A DNA stretch of 37,092 bases. Source: Planctomycetota bacterium (GTDB taxonomy: Bacteria > Planctomycetota > Planctomycetia > Gemmatales > Gemmataceae). Both the position numbers and the translations under genes were made by a program. This document shows positions 19,325 to 28,927 of this stretch, piece after piece (the first letter of the stretch is position 1; every line of letters begins with the position of its first letter). A model generated the notes under the pieces. That model was given only the letters and a program-made list of their open reading frames with translations. It did not search any database and was not told the origin of the DNA. The stretch covers positions 1 to 37,092 of the forward strand of contig VGZJ01000021.1 in assembly GCA_016872595.1 (NCBI GenBank), written 5' to 3'.

Positions 19325-20494
19325 CTAATCCAGCCACGAGTACGGGTACTTGGGGTCGTCGAGTTCCATGGCCTGCTTGGTGACGAACAGCGGGCGGAAG
19401 GTGTCCACCATCACCGCGAGTTCGTCGGTCCACTTCACGTCGCGGCTGGCGACGATGGTGCCGGGGTGCGGGCCGTGCGGGATGCCGTGGGGGTGTAGCG
19501 TGAACGAGCTTTCTTCGACCCCGCGGCGGCTGCCGAACTTGCCGCGCACGTAGTACAGCACCTCGTCGCTCTCCACGTTGCTGTGGGCGTAGGGCACCTT
19601 GATCGCGTCCGGGTGCGTGTCGAGCATCCGCGGGGCGAAGGTGCAGAGCACGAAGCCAGACGTCTCGAAGGTCAGGTGGATGGGCGGCGGCTGGTGGATT
19701 GTTCCGGTGATGGGCTCGAAGTCGTCCGCGTTGAAGGTGAACGGGTACACTAGGCCGTCCCAGCCGATCACGTCGAAGGGGTGGCTCGCGAGAACGTAGC
19801 GCGTCAGCCTCGAACCGTCCTTGATGAGGACCGGCGTGTCCTTCTCCTCGTCGATGACGAACAGGTCCGTGGGGCCGTGGAGGTCGCGCTCGCAGTACGG
19901 CGCGCCGAGGCGCAGTTGCCCGTCGTGGTTCAGGTACTTGGGTGGGATGTTGATCTGCCCCTCGGACTCGATCACGAGTAGGTCGGCTTGCGTGGCGGCG
20001 TTCATTTCGAGCTTGTAGGTGGTGCAGCGCGGGATAACGACGTAGTCGAACGGCTTCACCAGCAGCACGCCGAACTGCGTGAGCAATCGCCCGCTCCCTT
20101 TGTGAACGAAGATCACTTCGTCCGCGAGGGCGTTGCGGTAGAGCTCGGCTTGCTTTTCAGAAGGCCGGCATCGCCAGAGGGTCACGTCGCTATTGGTGAA
20201 CAGCGGCACGCGGCCCGTCACGGGGTCGCCGTTCGCCGGCATCGCGCCGCTCTTCAGGTGGTGGTGCCGCAGTTCGGGCACGGCCGCCGCTTCCACCACG
20301 AGCGTACCGGTGGCCTCGACGTGCCGCACGCGCGTCGGCGGGCGCAGGTGGTATGCACTGGAATACGCGCGTGAGAACCCCTGCGTCGTAATGACCTCTT
20401 CGTAGAAGATGCCCTCGTTCTTGAACCCCGGCGACGTGCGGTGCGCGGTGTGCCGCTTTGGGGGGATGCTGCCGCGGGAGAGGTAGTGTGGCAT
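19325..20494 (-). CDS. hmgA: Homogentisate 1,2-dioxygenase
   Basis: MPHYLSRGSIPPKRHT; PRCTTYKLEM; ASHPFDVIGWDGLVYPFTFNADDFEPITG; HPHGIPHGPHPGT; adjacent to hppD and phhA. Confidence 0.88.
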   Translation of the reverse strand: MPHYLSRGSIPPKRHTAHRTSPGFKNEGIFYEEVITTQGFSRAYSSAYHLRPPTRVRHVEATGTLVVEAAAVPELRHHHLKSGAMPANGDPVTGRVPLFTNSDVTLWRCRPSEKQAELYRNALADEVIFVHKGSGRLLTQFGVLLVKPFDYVVIPRCTTYKLEMNAATQADLLVIESEGQINIPPKYLNHDGQLRLGAPYCERDLHGPTDLFVIDEEKDTPVLIKDGSRLTRYVLASHPFDVIGWDGLVYPFTFNADDFEPITGTIHQPPPIHLTFETSGFVLCTFAPRMLDTHPDAIKVPYAHSNVESDEVLYYVRGKFGSRRGVEESSFTLHPHGIPHGPHPGTIVASRDVKWTDELAVMVDTFRPLFVTKQAMELDDPKYPYSWLD

Positions 20495-20509
20495 TGGTCT
20501 AAGTCCCAA

Positions 20510-20586
20510 GTCGTAAGGTCGAACGTCGTAACGTCGAAGAGTGCCGGCGTCGAAGTCTGTGACGTAACGACTTTCGACCTTACGAC
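20510..20586. repeat. 27-bp imperfect inverted repeat in the hmgA leader
   Basis: GTCGTAAGGTCGAACGTCGTAACGTCG (20510-20536) against TGACGTAACGACTTTCGACCTTACGAC (20560-20586), 3 mismatches. Confidence 0.85.
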
Positions 20587-20954
20587 GTTCGACATAAAGA
20601 AGAAGCGTGGCCCAGCACCGTCGGCCCTTCCTTCAGCAACGAACACGTCGGCTTCCAACCGAGCGCGACGCGACGGGCGAGCAGTTCGTCCGCAGTCGGC
20701 CGGTGATCCCAGACGGCGACCGCCGCAAGTTCACCGAATCAGGACACGCCGAACACGAGCCATCGCGCGTCCGGCAGCGGTAGGTACAGGTCGTAGCTGT
20801 ACTCGTCCTGCTGCACGAGGTCGATCCCCGCGAACGCGATGCCGAACCCCGGTGCCCACTTCAGAATCGCTTCGAGGTTCCGCAGCGGCGCGACCAGCGC
20901 GCCGAGCGCGGGATCAGCAGCGCGGAGTGCGGCGAGTTGGTCGGCGTGGGTCAT
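20580..20954 (-). pseudogene. Small ORF (71 aa, 20739..20954) with coherent in-frame continuation past TGA at 20739-20741; nonsense-interrupted gene or TGA-recoded protein
   Basis: MTHADQLAALRAADPALGALVAPLRNLEAILKWAPGFG...DARWLVFGVS-(TGA)-FGELAAVAVWDHRPTADELLARRVALGWKPTCSLLKEGPTVLGHASSLCRTS-TAA; downstream segment reads as protein in the same frame. Confidence 0.5.
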
Positions 20955-20964
20955 GTTCAGACCA

Positions 20965-21037
20965 CAGATTGGTGATTATGCCTTTCGTTTCTACTGGACG
21001 CAGAGGCGCAGTCTTTCAATCGTCAATCACCAATCTG
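20965..21037. repeat. Inverted repeat (CAGATTGGTGATT / AATCACCAATCTG) between hppD and the small ORF
   Basis: 13-bp perfect arms 20965-20977 / 21025-21037; same sequence family as 26724-26803. Confidence 0.8.
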
Positions 21038-21047
21038 CAATCGAAAA

Positions 21048-22148
21048 TCACAGCGTCCCGCGCAGTTCCTGTTCGCGCTCGATGGCCTCGAACAGGGCTT
21101 TGAAGTTGCCCTTCCCGAAGCTCTTGCTGCCGCGGCGCTGGATCACCTCGAAGAACAGCGTCGGGCGGTCGGCCACCGGCTTCGTGAAGATTTGCAGCAT
21201 GTACCCCTCGTCGTCCTTGTCCACGAGGATGCCGAGGTCGGCCAGCTCCTTCAGGTCTTCGCGGATCGGGCCGACGCGCGCCGTCAGCGTTTCGTAGTAG
21301 GTCATGGGCACGCGCAGGAACGACACGTCGTTGGCCCGCATCGCGCGCACGGTCTTGATGATGTCGCCGGTGATGAGCGCGATGTGCTGAATGCCGGGGC
21401 CACCGTAGTACTGCAGGTACTCGTCGATCTGGCTGCGGCGCTTGGCCTTCGCTGGCTCGTTGATGGGGAACTTGATGCGCCCGGTGCCGTTCTGCACCAC
21501 CTTGGACATCAGCGCGGAATACTCGGTGCTGATGTCCTTGTCGTCGAACGAGACGAGCTGGTTGAAGCCCAGAATCTTGTTGTACCAGCCGACCCACTCG
21601 TTCATCTTCCCTTCTTCGACGTTGGCGACCATGTGGTCGATGGCCGCGAGGCCGACCGGCCGCGCGGTCTTGTCTTGGTAGCGCTCCGGGTCGATGGGCC
21701 GGTAGCCCGGCGCGAACACCCCGCGGTAGCGGTCGCGGTTAATGAACGTGTGCGTGGTGTCGCCGTAAGCGTGGATGCTGGCCGTTTCGTAGACGCCGTA
21801 CTCGTCTTCGAGCGCCTCCGGCGCGCGGGCCGGGTTCGCGCCGCGCCGAACGGCCTCGTCGAACGCGGCACGCACGTCGGGCACGTCGAGCGCCACGTCC
21901 ATCACCCCGTCGCCGTGGCTCACGAGCCGCTTGCTCTCGGGGTGCTGGTCGGACAGTGGCGAGGTCAGCACAAAGGTGATCTCGCCCTGCTTGAGGACGT
22001 ACCCGGCCTCGTGGCGGACCTTCGTTTCGAGGCCGGCGTAGGCGATCACGTCGAACCCGAAGGCGTTGCGGTAGAAGAACGCGGATTGGCGCGCGTTCCC
22101 CACGAAGAACCGGACGTGATCGATCTTCCGCAGCGGAATGTCTGTCAT
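21048..22148 (-). CDS. hppD: 4-hydroxyphenylpyruvate dioxygenase
   Basis: IDHVRFFVGNARQSAFFYRNAFGF; IDHMVANVEEGKMNEWVGWYNKILGF; GPGIQHIALITGDII; FFEVIQRRGSKSFGKGNFKALFEAIEREQELRGTL. Confidence 0.95.
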   Translation of the reverse strand: MTDIPLRKIDHVRFFVGNARQSAFFYRNAFGFDVIAYAGLETKVRHEAGYVLKQGEITFVLTSPLSDQHPESKRLVSHGDGVMDVALDVPDVRAAFDEAVRRGANPARAPEALEDEYGVYETASIHAYGDTTHTFINRDRYRGVFAPGYRPIDPERYQDKTARPVGLAAIDHMVANVEEGKMNEWVGWYNKILGFNQLVSFDDKDISTEYSALMSKVVQNGTGRIKFPINEPAKAKRRSQIDEYLQYYGGPGIQHIALITGDIIKTVRAMRANDVSFLRVPMTYYETLTARVGPIREDLKELADLGILVDKDDEGYMLQIFTKPVADRPTLFFEVIQRRGSKSFGKGNFKALFEAIEREQELRGTL

Positions 22149-22166
22149 TGGAACTCACACTGGATG

Positions 22167-22289
22167 GAAGGTTTCGATGCACGATGAACGCGGGAGAAAG
22201 ACACGATCAGAAAGAAGCAGTGTTTGAAGAACTCTGTTCTTTGCCTTGGTCGTGTCTTTCTCCCGCGTTCATCGTGCGGCGGAACCTTC
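22167..22289. repeat. Long inverted repeat between phhA and hppD
   Basis: 28-bp perfect core arms 22179-22206 / 22250-22277 (GCACGATGAACGCGGGAGAAAGACACGA), extending to about 40 bp with 3 mismatches. Confidence 0.92.
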
Positions 22290-22293
22290 TCGA

Positions 22294-23193
22294 TTACAGC
22301 ACCGGGATGCCGAAGCGCCGGACGAGCGCTTCGAGTTCGCGGCGCAGGAAGGGCATGGACGGGGCGACGAAGAAGTCCACCTGCATCTGCGACGGGTCGT
22401 AGTCCGTGGTAATCACGGTGTCGGTCACGAACGGCCGGCGCGTCGCGCGTGGCGAGAAAAGCGAGTGGGGAATCTCGCCGGTACTGCTGAGGATTCCGGC
22501 CCCAAACACCTTCGTTTCGCCGGCTTCCTCGATCAGCCCGAACTCGATGCTGAACCAACTGAACCGCTTGAGCGCGAGTACTTGGTCGCCCTTCTTGGTG
22601 GTCGCGGCGGCCTTGCCGATGAGGGTGAGGAGTTCGGCGTAGTCTTGGTTCATCAGGGGCGGGACGTGGCCGAGGCAGTCGTGGATCATGTCCGGTTCGG
22701 GCGTGAACTCGGGGTGAGACCCGTGCCGGATGAACTGCGTGACCGGGAACCCGCGCTCCGCGATGTACTCGTAGAAGGTGCGGTACGGGAGCGCGCCCTC
22801 CGCGGGCACGAGGTGCATGTTCGTTTCGCGCTCGAGCCGCTTACTGAGGGTCCTCAGTTGCGGGATCTCGTCCTGTGTGATGGCGAGATCGTCCTTCGCC
22901 TTCAAGTAGAGGGCGCATGCGTGCTTGCGGTGCAATTCGTCCAGCTTGGGCGTCACCTCGCGCCAGATACGAGTCTCTTCGGGGGTGTACGTGACAAACG
23001 GGGGGCCGAGGCACTCGAGCCGGTGCTTGCGGGTCTGCGCGAAGAGCTCCTTGCGGCGCTCGATGTAGCCGTAGTCGTTCTCGCCGGGGTGCCCCGGGTC
23101 GAGGATTAGTTCGGTCACGTCTTCGGGCACGACCATTGAGTTGGCGTCGATGACCGTGCCGTATTCGACCAGCGTGTTCGGTGCGTCGTTCAT
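22294..23193 (-). CDS. phhA: Aromatic amino acid (phenylalanine 4-) hydroxylase
   Basis: EPDMIHDCLGHVPPLMNQDYAELL metal-ligand motif; FSWFSIEFGLIEEAGETKVFGAGILSSTGEI; neighbourhood. Confidence 0.93.
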   Translation of the reverse strand: MNDAPNTLVEYGTVIDANSMVVPEDVTELILDPGHPGENDYGYIERRKELFAQTRKHRLECLGPPFVTYTPEETRIWREVTPKLDELHRKHACALYLKAKDDLAITQDEIPQLRTLSKRLERETNMHLVPAEGALPYRTFYEYIAERGFPVTQFIRHGSHPEFTPEPDMIHDCLGHVPPLMNQDYAELLTLIGKAAATTKKGDQVLALKRFSWFSIEFGLIEEAGETKVFGAGILSSTGEIPHSLFSPRATRRPFVTDTVITTDYDPSQMQVDFFVAPSMPFLRRELEALVRRFGIPVL

Positions 23194-23320
23194 CTGTTAC
23201 GCTCCCCATCTGGGAGAGGCCGAGGGGTCCAGCTATTCTATCGACGCTGGGGCGGGCCGTGGTTCGAGTATTGCCGCCCCGCGCCCGACGCGCCCCGTTT
23301 CGCGAACGCAGGAACCGAAC

Positions 23321-24322
23321 ATGAAGGTCGCTTTTTTCGAAACGACCGGCACGCCCGACGTAATCCGCGTGGGCGAACTACCGACCCCGGAGCCGAAGGC
23401 CGGCGAGGTCCGCGTGCGCGTCGGCGCGGCATCGATCAACCCCATCGACACCTACATCCGCTCAGGAGCAGCGCCTATGCCGCTCCCGAAGCCGGCAATC
23501 ACTGGAACCGATTTTGCGGGCATCGTGGACGCCATCGGACCGGGTGCGACCGCGTTCCGCGTCGGCGACCGCGTGTGGGGCAGCAACCAAGGATTACTGG
23601 GCCGGCAGGGGACGTGTGCCGAGTTCGTGTGCGTCGAGGAACGGTGGGCGTACCCCGCGCTCGAAGGGGTCGCGGACGAGGTGTTCGCGTCGGTGGCGCT
23701 AGTGGGCATTACCGCACACTTGGGTCTGTTCCAGCGTGCGAATCTGGCACGCGGCGAGGTCGTCTTCGTCAACGGCGGCACCGGCGGCGTCGGGTCGATG
23801 GTCGTTCAGATGGCGAAAGCCGCCGGCGCGAAAGTCATCTGCACTGCGGGAAGTGATGAAAAAGCCGCAATTGCTCGCCAACTGGGAGCCGACTGGATCG
23901 TCAATTACAAGACGGACGACGTCGCGGCCCGCGTGAAGGAAGCCACGGGCGGAGCGGGCGTCAACGTATGGTACGAAACGCTGCCGCCGGGCGACTTAGA
24001 CACGACCGTGGAACTGATGGCCCCGCGCGGGCGCATCGTCGTGATGGCCGGGCGCGCGGCGCGTCCCGTCCTGCCGAACGGCCCGTTCTACGTGAAGGGG
24101 CTGTCGCTGGTCGGGTTCGCGATGTTCAACATGAGCGCGGACGAGCAGCGAAAGGCCGCGGACGCGATCCGCAACTGGATTCGCGAAGGAGCGTTGCAAC
24201 CGCTCATCGGGGCGCGATTTCCGCTCGACCGGACGGCCGCGGCGCACCAATTGCAAGAAGAGAATACGCTGAAAAAGGCTGGGACGCTGACCGGGAAGAT
24301 CGTCATTCTTCCGGGGGAATAG
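23321..24322 (+). CDS. NADPH:quinone reductase / zinc-type alcohol dehydrogenase-like (MDR family)
   Basis: MKVAFFETTGTPDVIRVGELPTPEP; GTDFAGIVDAIGPG; VNGGTGGVGSMVVQMAKAAGAKVICTAGS. Confidence 0.9.
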   Translation: MKVAFFETTGTPDVIRVGELPTPEPKAGEVRVRVGAASINPIDTYIRSGAAPMPLPKPAITGTDFAGIVDAIGPGATAFRVGDRVWGSNQGLLGRQGTCAEFVCVEERWAYPALEGVADEVFASVALVGITAHLGLFQRANLARGEVVFVNGGTGGVGSMVVQMAKAAGAKVICTAGSDEKAAIARQLGADWIVNYKTDDVAARVKEATGGAGVNVWYETLPPGDLDTTVELMAPRGRIVVMAGRAARPVLPNGPFYVKGLSLVGFAMFNMSADEQRKAADAIRNWIREGALQPLIGARFPLDRTAAAHQLQEENTLKKAGTLTGKIVILPGE

Positions 24323-24390
24323 CGGGGAACGCGCGTAAGGTTGCGCCGCTTGCACCGAATAACCGTTCGAGCAACCATTCGGGGTGTAAC

Positions 24391-25509
24391 ATGTCGCAAA
24401 CCCTTATGCTTCTCGTGCTCGGTGGTGTCGGCGTCCTGCTGTCCGCGTCGCCGGCGGCGGCGCAGTTCCCGCGCGGTTACCCTGCGGTGCCCAACATCGT
24501 CCCGTCGTACAACCCATTCTTTTACCTGCCCCAGTACCGCTACCAGACGAGCCGGTCGCTGAGCTTCTCCGGACCGTACGGGAACTTCCAGTACAACTCG
24601 TACCGCTGGGGCGTGAGCGTGAACAACCCCTACGCGGTGGCCGGTGCCGCGGCACTGTACAATTCGCACCCGCTGTACGCGGTCGGGATGTCGTCGATGA
24701 GCGGTGGCACTGGGATGCCGACCCAACTCGCGCTGGCCGAACAGCGGGCAATCGAGCGCGCACAGCGCGCCGCAGCGCTCCCCGGCGACGACAGAACAAG
24801 CCCGGATCGTGGCCCGGTCGGGGGCATCCCGCTGCCCGGCCCCGGCCTCGAACTGCCGAAACACATCGCGGCCGCACTCGCAACGCAAGACGCGACTGTG
24901 ATCGGCGGCGGCGACCCGCTGAACGCGATCCTGAAAGAAGTACAGCGGTTCGAGTCAAAGGGCGCGAAAGGGCCAAGCACGTTCGTCCCTCCGCTGCAAC
25001 TCGACGACGTGCGCTTCGCCGGTCCGCCGGTCGCGGACCTTCTGAACCTCGCGCGTCAGGGCTCTAAGTTGAACCTGCCTGCGGTCTTCGACGACGCGGC
25101 CCTTGCGGCGGTGCGGAAGGACTTGGAGAAGGACTTCGCGGCGGTCGCCGAGGCTCTGCAAGCGGGCAAAGCCCCAGACGCGGCGAAGGTGGCGATCCTC
25201 GCGGGCACCATGAAGCGCGTGCAAACGGCCGCGGCCCCGCTCGTCAAAGACCTGCCCGCGGACGGCCCGACGCGAACGTTCCTCGCCGAACTCGACCGCG
25301 CGACCACCGCGCTCCGCGCCGGCGGTGGCGCGGGCCTAATCGACCCCAAGTGGGCGGCAGAGGGGCTGACCGTGGGCGACCTCGTGAAGCACATGGCGAA
25401 GCACAAGCTGACGTTCGCCCCGGCCCCGCTCGGCCGCGACGATTCGTACGTCACACTCCACAAGAACCTCGCGACTTACCTGTTCGTGCTGTCGGAAGCC
25501 AAGAAGTAA
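24391..25509 (+). CDS. Hypothetical secreted protein, 372 aa
   Basis: Signal peptide MSQTLMLLVLGGVGVLLSASPAAAQ; Tyr/Asn/Pro-rich N-terminal section then a helical region. Confidence 0.75.
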   Translation: MSQTLMLLVLGGVGVLLSASPAAAQFPRGYPAVPNIVPSYNPFFYLPQYRYQTSRSLSFSGPYGNFQYNSYRWGVSVNNPYAVAGAAALYNSHPLYAVGMSSMSGGTGMPTQLALAEQRAIERAQRAAALPGDDRTSPDRGPVGGIPLPGPGLELPKHIAAALATQDATVIGGGDPLNAILKEVQRFESKGAKGPSTFVPPLQLDDVRFAGPPVADLLNLARQGSKLNLPAVFDDAALAAVRKDLEKDFAAVAEALQAGKAPDAAKVAILAGTMKRVQTAAAPLVKDLPADGPTRTFLAELDRATTALRAGGGAGLIDPKWAAEGLTVGDLVKHMAKHKLTFAPAPLGRDDSYVTLHKNLATYLFVLSEAKK

Positions 25510-25540
25510 CCCGTCTCGTGTTATGGCTTTCGCTTCTGTA

Positions 25541-25561
25541 GCCGGCCTCAATCAGGCCGGC
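25541..25561. terminator. GC hairpin GCCGGCCT-CAATC-AGGCCGGC downstream of 24391..25509
   Basis: 8-bp perfect stem, 5-nt loop, 31 nt after the stop; same stem as 10852-10872. Confidence 0.55.
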
Positions 25562-25710
25562 TCCAACACGCAGTACACGCGCGCTGAGGTAAGACCCCAC
25601 AACTCCCCCACGTTTCCCACTTGTGCCCGCCCGCGGGCACGATATACAACAACCGCAACGGTCCCGGAAGCGCCGAACACGGCGCGGCCCGCGGGCGTTT
25701 CCCCGTTTAG

Positions 25711-26718
<1,008 letters not shown>

Positions 26719-26723
26719 TTGTC

Positions 26724-26803
26724 GATTGCAGATTGTTGATTGCAAATTACAGCCGGCACTACGTTCGCCGCAATGCCGGCACTTCAATCACAAATCTGCA
26801 ATC
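26724..26803. repeat. Inverted repeat filling the gmd-epimerase gap
   Basis: 19-bp arms 26724-26742 / 26785-26803 (GATTGCAGATTGTTGATTG, 2 mismatches), inner GCCGGCA (26752-26758) / TGCCGGC (26774-26780). Confidence 0.8.
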
Positions 26804-26815
26804 GTAAATGCCCCT

Positions 26816-27775
26816 ATGCGAATCCTCATCACCGGCAGTACCGGGTTCGTCGGCGGCCACTTGGTGGAACACCTTGCGGCGGCGGGCGGGCACGCGCTGG
26901 TGGGGCTGAGCCGGCGCGGGGCGTGGCCGGCGGCGCTCGCTCACCTCGCGCCGCACGTTCAGCTCGTTGCGGCCGACTTGCTCGACGCGGTCGGCACCGA
27001 GCGCGCGGTCCGCGCCGCCCAGCCCGAATGGGTGATCCACCTCGCGGGCTACGCCAACACCGGCGGCTCGTTCCGCGACCCCGATCGGGCGTGGGCCGAG
27101 AACCTGACCGGCACCCGCACGCTCTACGACGCCATCGCGCGATCGGGCTTGGAGCCGCGTGTGCTGTTCGTCTCCACAGGTCTCATCTACGGCGAACCCG
27201 ACCGCCCGGACGCGGCGTGCGACGAGTCCACGACGCTGAAGCCGGCCAGCCCCTACGCCGCGAGCAAGGCCGCCGCCGACCTCGCCAGCTACCAGTACTC
27301 GCGCAGCCACGGGTTCGACGTGCTCCGCGTGCGCCTGTTCAACCAGATCGGCCCGCGGCAGGGGGCCGACTTCGCGGTGCCGAACTTCGCGCGACAGATC
27401 GCGGCGGCCGAACTCGGCAAGCAGGCGCCCGTCGTGGAAACCGGCGACCTGTCCGCGAAACGCGACATCACCGACGTGCGCGACATCGTCGCGGCGTTCC
27501 CGCTGCTGTTGCAGAAGGGCACGAGCGGCGAGGCGTACAACGCGGCCCGCGGCGACTCCTACCGCATTCAAGACTTGCTCGACCGCCTCGTCTCAATGGC
27601 CCGCGTGCCAATTCAGGTGCATCAGACCATCGAGCCGGGGCGCAAGTCCGATACCGCGGTCACGCGCGCCGACGCAACAAAACTGCGCACCGCGACCGGC
27701 TGGGCACCGCGCGTCCCGCTCGACCGCTCCCTCGCCGACATCCTCGACTACTGGCGCGCCGTCGCCCGCGGCTGA
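26816..27775 (+). CDS. NAD-dependent epimerase/dehydratase, possibly GDP-6-deoxy-D-mannose reductase
   Basis: MRILITGSTGFVGGHLVEHL; VSTGLIYGEPD; SPYAASKAAADL; downstream of gmd in the same direction. Confidence 0.88.
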   Translation: MRILITGSTGFVGGHLVEHLAAAGGHALVGLSRRGAWPAALAHLAPHVQLVAADLLDAVGTERAVRAAQPEWVIHLAGYANTGGSFRDPDRAWAENLTGTRTLYDAIARSGLEPRVLFVSTGLIYGEPDRPDAACDESTTLKPASPYAASKAAADLASYQYSRSHGFDVLRVRLFNQIGPRQGADFAVPNFARQIAAAELGKQAPVVETGDLSAKRDITDVRDIVAAFPLLLQKGTSGEAYNAARGDSYRIQDLLDRLVSMARVPIQVHQTIEPGRKSDTAVTRADATKLRTATGWAPRVPLDRSLADILDYWRAVARG

Positions 27776-27780
27776 CGCGC

Positions 27781-28836
27781 TCAGCGCGCGGCGGTAACGT
27801 GAATCTTTCCGCTGCCGGGGCCGCTGATGCGGCCGATGATCGCGCTCGCGAGCACGCCGCTCGCGGCAAGGGCGCGCGACGCCTCTCCCGCGCGCGCTTC
27901 CGGTATCGCGGCCAGCAGCCCGCCGGACGTTTGCGCGTCGCACAGTAGCAACTGCACGTCGGGCGACACGTCCGGCGCGAACTCCACCCAATCGGCGAGG
28001 AACTTGGCGTTAGCGCGTGTGCCGCCGGGAGCAATGCCGGCCTTCACGTACTCGCGCGCCGCGTCCAGCACCGGCACGCGGTCGGCCCAGACCTCCGCTG
28101 TTACGGCGCTGGCCGCGGTCACGTTCCGCAGGTGTCCGAGCAGCCCGAACCCGGTCACGTCCGTGAGCGCGTGAACGTCGAACTCGGACAGTACCTCCCA
28201 CGCGCCGCGGTTCAGCGTCGTCATCACTCGGATCGCGTCGGTGATCGCGCCGCGCGTGTCTTGATCGTTCTTCGCCGCGGTGGAGATGATGCCGAGGCCG
28301 AGGGGTTTGGTGAGAACGAGCGCGTCGCCCGGTCGCGCGCCGGCGTTTGCCCGCACGCGCTTCGGGTGCACGGTGCCGACGACCGCGAGGCCGAAGATCG
28401 GTTCTTCGCTCTTAATGGTGTGCCCGCCGACGATGCTGATGCCCGCGGTGGCGGCGATCTCGCTCGCGCCCGCCAGTATCTCGCCCAACACAGTCGCGGG
28501 CAGCGCGTCGGGGAACCCGACGATGCTGAGCGCCGCGGTCGGTGTGCCGCCCATTGCGTACACGTCCGAAAGGGCGTTGGCCGCGGCCACGCGCCCGAAG
28601 TCGCGCGGTCCGTCCACGATGGGCGTGAAGAAGTCCGTCGTCAGCACGAGCGCGAGGTCGTCGCTGAGTTTGTAAATCGCCGCGTCGTCGGCGGTCGAAC
28701 TGCCGACCAGCACGTTCGGGTCGGTGACGGGCGGCAGCATCCCCAGCAGCGGCAGCAGGAAGCCCGGCGGGTGCTTGGCGGCGCACCCGGCGCGCTTGGC
28801 GAGTTTTGTGAGGCGCAGCGGTTCGGTCGGGTTCAT
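27781..28836 (-). CDS. selD: Selenide, water dikinase (selenophosphate synthetase)
   Basis: RLTKLAKRAGCAAKHPP (position of the E. coli Cys17 motif), DDAAIYKLSDDLALVLTTDFFTPIVDGPRDFGRVAAANALSDVYAMGG, GGHTIKSEEPIFGLAVVG, DVTGFGLLGHL, CDAQTSGGLLAAIPE. Confidence 0.96.
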   Translation of the reverse strand: MNPTEPLRLTKLAKRAGCAAKHPPGFLLPLLGMLPPVTDPNVLVGSSTADDAAIYKLSDDLALVLTTDFFTPIVDGPRDFGRVAAANALSDVYAMGGTPTAALSIVGFPDALPATVLGEILAGASEIAATAGISIVGGHTIKSEEPIFGLAVVGTVHPKRVRANAGARPGDALVLTKPLGLGIISTAAKNDQDTRGAITDAIRVMTTLNRGAWEVLSEFDVHALTDVTGFGLLGHLRNVTAASAVTAEVWADRVPVLDAAREYVKAGIAPGGTRANAKFLADWVEFAPDVSPDVQLLLCDAQTSGGLLAAIPEARAGEASRALAASGVLASAIIGRISGPGSGKIHVTAAR

Positions 28837-28927
28837 AGTGCGAGTTCCTGTCAGTGGTGTGCCGTCAGTGTAGCCGAACGCCCCACCGTCCGGGTACGAT
28901 GTGTTCACCCGCCTTCTCGGAACCGCC

